A DNA stretch of 6,298 nt from Filomicrobium sp. (GTDB lineage Bacteria > Pseudomonadota > Alphaproteobacteria > Rhizobiales > Hyphomicrobiaceae). Shown piece by piece: positions 1-5,032 of the stretch. Below the pieces are notes generated by a model that searched no databases, was not told the DNA's origin, and saw only the letters and a list, made by a program, of their open reading frames with translations. Within the stretch, counting starts at the first letter, position 1. The number at the start of each line of letters is the position of its first letter. Both the position numbers and the translations under genes were made by a program. The stretch lies in contig JAJFHK010000451.1 of NCBI GenBank assembly GCA_021775655.1, positions 1 to 6,298 on the forward strand, given 5' to 3'.

Positions 1-1860
1 ATCGTCGATGGTCGCAGGCGTCGTCCACGGTTCGCCATCGGCAATCTTCCGCATCGTCGCGCGCAGCACCTTACCCGAGCGCGTTTTTGGCAACCGCTCC
101 ACCACCATCACATTTTTGAAGGCCGCGACCGGTCCAATCTCCGAGCGCACCAGCGAGACAACCTCGTTCTCGATCTCCTTCTCATCGCGCGAAACGCCAG
201 CATTGAGAACAAGGAAACCAGCGGGCAATTGGCCCTTCAGCTTATCGGCAACGCCAATCACGGCACATTCTGCAACGTCGGGATGACGAGCGACCACCTC
301 TTCCATCTGTCCGGTTGAAAGGCGATGTCCGGCAACATTGATAACGTCATCGGTCCGCGCCATCACATAGACGTATCCGTCCTCGTCGAGATACCCCGAA
401 TCCGATGTCGAGTAGTAACCATTGAATTCCTTCAGGTAGCTCTCGCGCATTCGCTCATCGTTGCCCCAAAGCGTCGGCAGGCAACCCGGCGGCAGCGGCA
501 GCGGAATAGCAATCGTTCCGCTCGCACCCGCTGGTACTTTTTGACCGTTCTCGTCGAGGACGTGCAGTTCAAAGCCTGGCATAGCGACCGTTGGCGATCC
601 ATGCTTAATCGGCAATAACCCGAGGCCGACAGGATTACCTGCAATGCACCACCCGGTTTCCGTCTGCCACCAGTGGTCGATCACCGGCACTTTGAGTTTT
701 TCTTCCGCCCATTTCAGCGTCTCTGGATCGGCGCGCTCACCGGCAAGGAACAGGGCCCGCAACGAGGACATGTCGTAGTTGCCGATGAGACTACCGTTAG
801 GATCTTCTTTCTTGATGGCCCGGAACGCGGTTGGGGCCGTAAACAGCGACACCACCTTATGCTGTGAGATAACCCGCCAGAATGCACCGGCATCGGGCGT
901 CCCGACCGGCTTACCCTCGTAGACCAGGGTCGTCGCGCCGTGCAGCAGCGGCGCGTAGCAGATGTAAGAGTGTCCAACCACCCAACCAACATCGGATGCC
1001 GCCCAGAACACTTCGCCGGGGTCGATATTGTAGAAATTTTTCATTGTCCACTTGAGGGCGACCATGTGACCGCCATTGTCACGCACAACCCCTTTCGGCT
1101 GCCCTGTCGTCCCTGACGTGTAAAGGATGTAGAGCGGGTCGGTCGCCTTGACAGCCACCGGACCAGCCTTGCGCCCGCGCGATTTGTTCAGTGCCACGCA
1201 TTCGGCCCAATCGTAATCGCGCCCCGCGATCATCGAGGCTTCAGCCTGAGGCCTCTGCAAAACTAAGCTCGAGGTAGGTTTGCTCTTGGCCGACTCGATC
1301 GCTTTGTCGAGCAGCGGCTTGTAGGCAACAACACGCGAACCCTCGACCCCACACGAGGCAGAAAGGATCGCGACGGGTTTTGCATCATCAATCCGGGTCG
1401 CCAATTCTTTGGCTGCAAATCCACCAAATACCACCGAATGCACCGCACCTATGCGCGCACATGCCAGCATCGCCATCACGGCTTCCGGAATCATCGGCAT
1501 ATAGATGAGGACGCGGTCACCGGTCTTAACGCCCAGATCGACCAGGACGGCGGAAAGCGTCGCGACTTCGTCAAGCAGTTCGCTATAGGTATACGTCTTC
1601 GTCGTGTCGGTGACGGCACTGTCAAAGATCAGCGCAGCTTGATCACCCCGCCCGGCTTCGACATGTCGGTCCAGGCAATTGTATGCGGTATTGCACTCTG
1701 CACCGGTAAACCACCGGCCATACTGACCTGAGTAGGGGTCGAAAACCTGATCCCACATCTTGTACCAGGAAATGCCTTGGGCCGCTTCGGCCCAGAACGA
1801 TTCCGGATCATTCTTCCAGAACGTGTAAACTTCGCGATATCGGCTGGGCGAATTCGACAT
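1..1860 (-). CDS. prpE: Propionate--CoA ligase (propionyl-CoA synthetase), 3' end cut by window edge
   Basis: Cytoplasmic AMP-forming ligase that activates propionate with ATP and CoA to propionyl-CoA, feeding methylcitrate or methylmalonyl-CoA routes; family members also accept acrylate. Seen: 620 codons in one frame on the minus strand with no stop before position 1; the family is usually about 630 residues, so only the extreme C-terminus is missing. An ACAS N-terminal region (RYREVYTFWKNDPESFW, about residues 7-21) is followed by the P-loop YTSGTTGQPKG (247-257), WWQTETG (397-403), the adenylate-binding Asp in STSDSGY (D487), the hinge region ARTDDVINVAGHRLSTGQ (501-518) and the catalytic Lys in PKTRSGK (K597). 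GHRLSTGQMEEVVARHPDVA and the following GVADKLKGQLP are typical of PrpE rather than acetyl-CoA synthetase Acs. Start: ATG at 1860 has GGAG (1869-1872) eight bases upstream. An in-frame ATG at 1914 lacks such a site. It is divergent from the TSUP gene; no other methylcitrate gene is visible. Confidence 0.93.
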   Translation of the reverse strand, partial: MSNSPSRYREVYTFWKNDPESFWAEAAQGISWYKMWDQVFDPYSGQYGRWFTGAECNTAYNCLDRHVEAGRGDQAALIFDSAVTDTTKTYTYSELLDEVATLSAVLVDLGVKTGDRVLIYMPMIPEAVMAMLACARIGAVHSVVFGGFAAKELATRIDDAKPVAILSASCGVEGSRVVAYKPLLDKAIESAKSKPTSSLVLQRPQAEASMIAGRDYDWAECVALNKSRGRKAGPVAVKATDPLYILYTSGTTGQPKGVVRDNGGHMVALKWTMKNFYNIDPGEVFWAASDVGWVVGHSYICYAPLLHGATTLVYEGKPVGTPDAGAFWRVISQHKVVSLFTAPTAFRAIKKEDPNGSLIGNYDMSSLRALFLAGERADPETLKWAEEKLKVPVIDHWWQTETGWCIAGNPVGLGLLPIKHGSPTVAMPGFELHVLDENGQKVPAGASGTIAIPLPLPPGCLPTLWGNDERMRESYLKEFNGYYSTSDSGYLDEDGYVYVMARTDDVINVAGHRLSTGQMEEVVARHPDVAECAVIGVADKLKGQLPAGFLVLNAGVSRDEKEIENEVVSLVRSEIGPVAAFKNVMVVERLPKTRSGKVLRATMRKIADGEPWTTPATIDD

Positions 1861-2049
1861 GAAAGCTTCTCCAGAGTGCTCTACGTACGGTTGTTCTAGA
1901 CGCCGCGTGGACATGCCCGCATTTTGAACAACATGTCCCGCGTCATCGTGCCCTGCGCAAGTGCATGAAGCATGGTCAATTCGACTAACTGGCGCAGTGA
2001 ATTGAGCTAGAACGGATCAAATTCGCGCCCACAGCCCTCCTGGACATCT
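1861..2049. promoter_or_regulatory. Divergent intergenic region between prpE and the TSUP gene
   Basis: These 189 bases must hold the promoters of both divergent genes. I found no convincing -35/-10 pair on either strand. Visible structure: a near-direct repeat, ACATGCCCGC at 1911-1920 and ACATGTCCCGC at 1931-1941, starting 20 bases apart (about two helical turns). The heptamer CTAGAAC also occurs once upstream of each gene in the gene's own orientation (minus 1899-1893, plus 2007-2013). The repeat is a candidate operator; that role is inference. Confidence 0.45.
1869..1872 (-). promoter_or_regulatory. Shine-Dalgarno site of prpE
   Basis: GGAG (GGAGAAG over 1866-1872) read on the minus strand, eight bases before the ATG at 1860. 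It decides between this start and the in-frame ATG at 1914, which has no purine-rich site in front of it and would add 18 residues not expected for the family. Confidence 0.7.
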
Positions 2050-2799
2050 ATGATCTCTGACCCCGCATTCTACGCTGTCGCCATTCCCGCCGTTGTACTC
2101 ACCGGCCTTGCCAAAGGTGGATTTCTCGGAGCACTCGGAGGGCTTGCCGTACCCTTGATGAGCCTAGTGATTTCGCCCATCGAGGCGGCTGGCATCATGC
2201 TGCCCATCTTGATCGCGATGGATATGATCGGGCTATACGCCTACCGCGGCGAATTCCACCGCGTAAACCTGACGATATTGCTCCCGGCAGCGCTCGTCGG
2301 GATAGCGCTAGGTTGGGCAACAGCGGCTTATGTCACAGAAGCCCACGTCCGGCTCATCGTTGGACTCGTCGGCTTTATCTTCGCCGCACGCTATTGGCTG
2401 ACGCGCGCTCATCGAACGGCCGGTCCTGATCGGTTGAAGGGAACATTCTGGGGCATGATTGCCGGCTTTACGAGTTTCGTCAGCCACACGGGAGCCCCAC
2501 CATTCCAGGTATACATGCTTCCTCAACGGCTCCCGAATGCCCTATACGCCGGCACCGCGGTAATTTTCTTTGCGGTCGTCAATCTGGTAAAGGTCATCCC
2601 CTACGCGGCTCTGGGCCAATTCAACGCCGCCAATCTTTCCACCGTCGCAGTTCTCATTCCCCTGGCGCCGATAGCCATGCTGGCTGGTGTCTGGCTAACC
2701 CGCCGCGTACCACAAGACCCCTTCTACGCCATCCTCCACGCCGCCCTGCTGATCGTATCGGGCAAGTTGATTTACGACGCAGTCAACGTACTGCTATAG
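2050..2799 (+). CDS. TauE/SafE (TSUP, formerly DUF81) family membrane transporter
   Basis: Predicted inner-membrane anion permease of 249 residues, a normal length for the family. TSUP members are reported to move sulfite, sulfonates or sulfoacetate and related organic anions; the substrate here cannot be read from sequence. Seen: a strongly hydrophobic chain with about eight membrane segments (roughly 5-20, 28-42, 45-65, 72-93, 98-116, 132-147, 165-186, 195-247 holding the last helices). The two family signature stretches occur once per half: GLAKGGFLGALGG (19-31) and GFTSFVSHTGAPPFQ (139-153), consistent with the internal duplication of TSUP proteins. Start: the ATG at 2050 has only a weak upstream TGGA (2041-2044), but no better start is visible. 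It diverges from prpE and converges on the small minus-strand gene at 2882-2962. A role in exporting or importing a carboxylate/sulfonate linked to the neighbouring CoA ligases is inference. Confidence 0.88.
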   Translation: MISDPAFYAVAIPAVVLTGLAKGGFLGALGGLAVPLMSLVISPIEAAGIMLPILIAMDMIGLYAYRGEFHRVNLTILLPAALVGIALGWATAAYVTEAHVRLIVGLVGFIFAARYWLTRAHRTAGPDRLKGTFWGMIAGFTSFVSHTGAPPFQVYMLPQRLPNALYAGTAVIFFAVVNLVKVIPYAALGQFNAANLSTVAVLIPLAPIAMLAGVWLTRRVPQDPFYAILHAALLIVSGKLIYDAVNVLL

Positions 2800-2810
2800 C
2801 GCTGAAACCA

Positions 2811-2840
2811 AACAAAAAACGACCGCATCAGGCGATGCGG
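2811..2840 (-). terminator. Rho-independent terminator of the small minus-strand gene
   Basis: Perfect 7-bp stem CCGCATC (2823-2829) / GATGCGG (2834-2840) with a 4-base loop. Read on the minus strand it is followed, after three bases, by TTTTTTGTTT (complement of 2810-2819). Read on the plus strand the stem is followed by CCGCAACC, with no T-tract. It therefore fits a minus-strand transcript, ending the gene at 2882-2962 about 40 bases after its stop, and is not a good terminator for the TSUP gene although it lies just past it. Confidence 0.75.
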
Positions 2841-2881
2841 CCGCAACCTCACGTCACGTCATCAATTCAAAAGACCCAGGA

Positions 2882-2962
2882 TCACCAATAGAGAACGGGC
2901 ACCAATCCGATCATGGTCAGTAGAATCCAGAGTGCTAATATCTGCTTTGAGGATTCAGTCAT
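2882..2962 (-). CDS. Small single-pass membrane protein, 26 residues, unknown function
   Basis: A short gene outside usual length cut-offs. I do not recognise the family. Seen: ATG at 2962, 26 codons, TGA at 2884-2882. GGAGG sits six bases upstream of the ATG (2969-2973) and an intrinsic terminator on the same strand follows the stop. The protein has a short polar N-terminus (MTESSKQ), then one hydrophobic helix of about 18 residues (ILALWILLTMIGLVPV) and an aromatic end (LYW). This resembles the architecture of known small inner-membrane proteins such as CydX-type subunits, with no sequence match claimed. The frame stays open upstream to an ATG at 3085 that also has AGGAG six bases before it (3092-3096); that start would give 67 residues with a basic, Cys- and Trp-containing extension. 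I favour the 26-residue form because the membrane helix with a minimal N-terminus is the only protein-like part. Convergent with the TSUP gene, divergent from the acyl-CoA synthetase. Confidence 0.6.
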   Translation of the reverse strand: MTESSKQILALWILLTMIGLVPVLYW

Positions 2963-2968
2963 TTCCAG

Positions 2969-2973
2969 CCTCC
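2969..2973 (-). promoter_or_regulatory. Strong Shine-Dalgarno of the 26-residue gene
   Basis: GGAGG on the minus strand, six bases from the ATG at 2962. It is the strongest ribosome-binding site in the window and the main reason for calling the short start. Confidence 0.65.
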
Positions 2974-3003
2974 GCCGCCAATGATTTCCGTACCAACGCT
3001 TTT

Positions 3004-3031
3004 GATATAGGAACGAATCAATGCTGCACAA
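3004..3031 (-). promoter_or_regulatory. Possible promoter of the small minus-strand gene
   Basis: On the minus strand TTGTGC (3031-3026) and TATATC (3009-3004) are separated by 16 bases and lie about 40 bases upstream of the ATG at 2962. The hexamers match the sigma-70 consensus only partly (about 3/6 and 4/6). If it is used, the transcript would exclude the longer 67-residue start at 3085. Confidence 0.25.
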
Positions 3032-3172
3032 TTGCCGCAGGTGCGATGCCGTGAAATTATCACAATTATTCGAGCCCGACCACATGATTTGCTCCTGTCC
3101 CCGTTCATATTTTCACGAAGCCACCATGAGGAATCGGGTCTCGCACAACGGTTGTTGCAATGCAGCAGAATT

Positions 3173-3198
3173 CCAATTGATGACGCCCACTCAATTGG
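3173..3198. promoter_or_regulatory. Perfect inverted repeat, candidate operator upstream of the acyl-CoA synthetase
   Basis: CCAATTGA (3173-3180) and TCAATTGG (3191-3198) are exact reverse complements separated by 10 bases, ending 63 bases before the ATG at 3262. A TTGATG (3177-3182) that could be a -35 element overlaps the left arm, so a dimeric repressor bound here would plausibly block transcription. No T-tract follows, so it does not look like a terminator. The regulator is unknown and the promoter assignment is inference. Confidence 0.4.
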
Positions 3199-3261
3199 CT
3201 AGCGTTTAAGGCGTACTCAAGCAGGCCAGCCTTGCCACCATCACCAAAGCGAAAATAGGAC

Positions 3262-4890
3262 ATGACAGCAAACCCTTACGAACAAAACCTCGACCGGAAT
3301 CCCGCTAACCACCAGCCGCTGACTCCGCTGTCGTTCCTTGAGCGCGCCGCAAAGGTGTATCCCGCCACAACAGCCATCATCCACGGCAATACGCGCATCA
3401 CTTATGCCGAATTCTACACACGCGCCCGCCGCCTCGCCTCCGCGCTTGCCTCCAAATACATCTCGAAAGGCGACACCGTCTCGGTGATGCTGTCAAACAC
3501 ACCGCCGATGCTTGACGCCCACTACGGTGTGCCGATGACGGGAGCCGTCCTGCATTCGATCAACACCCGCCTTGATGCTCCCATCATCGCCTTCCAGCTC
3601 GACCACGCCAACACCAAGATCCTGATCGTCGACCGCGAATTTTCAGCCGTCGTCAAAGAAGCGTTGGCCCAAACCAAAGTGAAGCCGATCATCATCGACT
3701 ACCAAGATCCTGAGTTCCCACAGGACGGTGAACAGCTTTCCTATACCGAGTACGAAGAGTTTATCGCCGCCGGCGACCCGGATTTCGCCTGGAAGATGCC
3801 TGACGACGAATGGGACGCGATTTCGCTGAACTACACGTCCGGAACAACCGGCAATCCAAAAGGCGTCGTCTACCACCACCGTGGCGCCGGTCTGATGTGC
3901 TACGCCAACACCATTGCAACCAGGATGACCACCAATCCGGTCTACCTCTGGACCCTACCTATGTTTCACTGCAACGGCTGGTGCTTCCCCTGGTCGCTTG
4001 CGACAGTAGCAGGCACGCACGTCTGCCTCAGGTGGGTGCGAGCAAAACTGATGTACGATGCAATTGCCGACCACAAGGTTACGCACCTGTCGGGCGCACC
4101 GATCGTCATGTCTGTATTGCTGAATACCGAGCCTGATGAGCACCGCGAATTCGATCACAAGGTCGCTTTCAACCATGCTGCCGCTCCGCCGCCGCCATCC
4201 GTTCTCACCGCGATGGCCGATGCCGGCTTTGAACTCACCCATCTCTACGGGCTGACCGAAACCTATGGCCCGGCCGTCATTAACGAGTGGAATGAATCGT
4301 GGAACGATCTTCCCACCGAAGAACTCGTCGGCAAGCGTATTCGCCAAGGCGTGCGCTACACCGCACTTGAAGATCTAACCGTCATGGACCCTCAGTCCAT
4401 GACCAAAGTCCCCCCCGACGGTGAAACCCTAGGCGAGGTCATGTTCCGCGGCAACATCGTAATGAAAGGCTACTTGAAAAACCCGAAGGCGACCGACGAC
4501 GCTTTTGACGGTGGATGGTTCCATTCGGGCGACCTGGGCGTCCGCCACCCTGACGGCTATATTCAGCTCAAGGACCGCTCAAAAGACATCATCATTTCCG
4601 GCGGCGAGAACATCTCCTCCATCGAGGTTGAAGACGTTCTTTATAAGCACGCCGCCATCGCCTATTGCGCGGTCGTCGCAAAGCCAGACGAAAAGTGGGG
4701 CGAAACACCATGCGCCTTCGTCGAATTGAAACCAGGAGAAACCATTTCGGCTGACGATCTCATTGCATTCTGCCGCGAGCACCTCGCACATTACAAATGC
4801 CCCCGTCAGATCGTCTTCGCCGAGGTCCCAAAGACGTCGACCGGCAAGATTCAGAAATTCAAGCTGCGCGAAATGGCCCGCGACAGCTAA
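3262..4890 (+). CDS. AMP-forming acyl-CoA synthetase, DmdB/AAE1-like
   Basis: Predicted cytoplasmic ligase that adenylates a carboxylic acid and transfers it to CoA. At 542 residues it has the usual length for this group, which includes bacterial medium-chain acyl-CoA synthetases, 3-methylmercaptopropionyl-CoA ligase (DmdB) and plant AAE/benzoyl-CoA ligases. Seen: N-terminus NPYEQNLDRNPANHQPLTPL, a group hallmark; P-loop YTSGTTGNPKG (191-201); MFHCNGW (234-240) in the acyl pocket region; HAAAPPPPSV (305-314); YGLTETYG (329-336); GWFHSGDLG with Asp424; hinge DRSKDIIISGGENISSIEVE (438-457); catalytic Lys529 in PKTSTGK. All core residues are present, so it should be active. The substrate cannot be fixed from sequence. 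Start: the ATG at 3262 matches the group's N-terminus although the nearest purine run AGGA (3257-3260) is only one base away, so the ribosome site is atypical. Followed after 142 bases by the GH3 gene in the same direction. Confidence 0.9.
   Translation: MTANPYEQNLDRNPANHQPLTPLSFLERAAKVYPATTAIIHGNTRITYAEFYTRARRLASALASKYISKGDTVSVMLSNTPPMLDAHYGVPMTGAVLHSINTRLDAPIIAFQLDHANTKILIVDREFSAVVKEALAQTKVKPIIIDYQDPEFPQDGEQLSYTEYEEFIAAGDPDFAWKMPDDEWDAISLNYTSGTTGNPKGVVYHHRGAGLMCYANTIATRMTTNPVYLWTLPMFHCNGWCFPWSLATVAGTHVCLRWVRAKLMYDAIADHKVTHLSGAPIVMSVLLNTEPDEHREFDHKVAFNHAAAPPPPSVLTAMADAGFELTHLYGLTETYGPAVINEWNESWNDLPTEELVGKRIRQGVRYTALEDLTVMDPQSMTKVPPDGETLGEVMFRGNIVMKGYLKNPKATDDAFDGGWFHSGDLGVRHPDGYIQLKDRSKDIIISGGENISSIEVEDVLYKHAAIAYCAVVAKPDEKWGETPCAFVELKPGETISADDLIAFCREHLAHYKCPRQIVFAEVPKTSTGKIQKFKLREMARDS
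4381..4403. repeat. 9-bp perfect inverted repeat inside the acyl-CoA synthetase gene
   Basis: GTCATGGAC (4381-4389) and GTCCATGAC (4395-4403) are exact reverse complements around a 5-base loop. They encode VMDPQSMT between the YGLTET and GWFHSGD motifs. No T-tract follows. It may only reflect codon choice around two Met codons. Confidence 0.4.
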
Positions 4891-4970
4891 CGCCGGCAAA
4901 GGCGGCTCCAGGAGCGGCACACCATAACCCCAGCGATCAGCCCACGAATCGACATGATGTGGTAACTACT

Positions 4971-5000
4971 GACCGTGGCGACCGCGTTGCCACACGGGTC
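4971..5000. other. Hairpin-forming sequence between the acyl-CoA synthetase and the GH3 gene
   Basis: GTGGC (4975-4979) pairs with GCCAC (4989-4993) around a 9-base loop. GACC (4971-4974) can pair with GGTC (4997-5000) across a three-base bulge. No T-run follows on either strand, so an intrinsic terminator is not supported. It could be a leader structure of the downstream gene or chance. The 142-base gap 4891-5032 shows no other element. Confidence 0.25.
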
Positions 5001-5019
5001 GAGGGCAATTCCGTCATTC

Positions 5020-5024
5020 AAGGA
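5020..5024 (+). promoter_or_regulatory. Shine-Dalgarno supporting the TTG start of the GH3 gene
   Basis: AAGGA lies eight bases before the TTG at 5033. The other candidates in frame, TTG at 5042 and ATG at 5060, have no comparable site at a workable distance. Confidence 0.55.
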
Positions 5025-5032
5025 CGTTCGAC

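Larger units (their letters stand above)
2963..3261. other. 299-bp non-coding stretch, AT-richer than the flanking genes
   Basis: This separates the small minus-strand gene from the acyl-CoA synthetase. Parts of it (for example 2981-3100) are about 43-48 percent GC by hand count, clearly below the coding sequence on either side. It should contain the divergent promoters of both neighbours. Apart from the inverted repeat at 3173-3198 and the weak promoter-like hexamers at 3004-3031 I see no confident element and no convincing protein-coding gene. Confidence 0.5.

Noticed and set aside
1201..1250. GAGGC...GCCTC inverted repeat in prpE
   Set aside because: Only five base pairs inside a coding region; expected by chance.
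3051..3063. GTGAAATTATCAC, resembling a CRP/FNR site
   Set aside because: The GTGA and TCAC arms are five bases apart, whereas the CRP consensus needs six between TGTGA and TCACA, and the FNR core TTGAT/ATCAA is absent.
3021..3209. 62-residue Cys-rich reading frame on the plus strand with AGGAA seven bases upstream
   Set aside because: No recognisable domain; it runs through the inverted repeat and the likely promoter zone of the next gene, and the Cys spacing matches no metal-binding family I can name. Not excluded, but unsupported.
3955..4347. 130-residue frame on the minus strand within the acyl-CoA synthetase
   Set aside because: It is antisense to the well-conserved ligase motifs and has no recognisable protein features.
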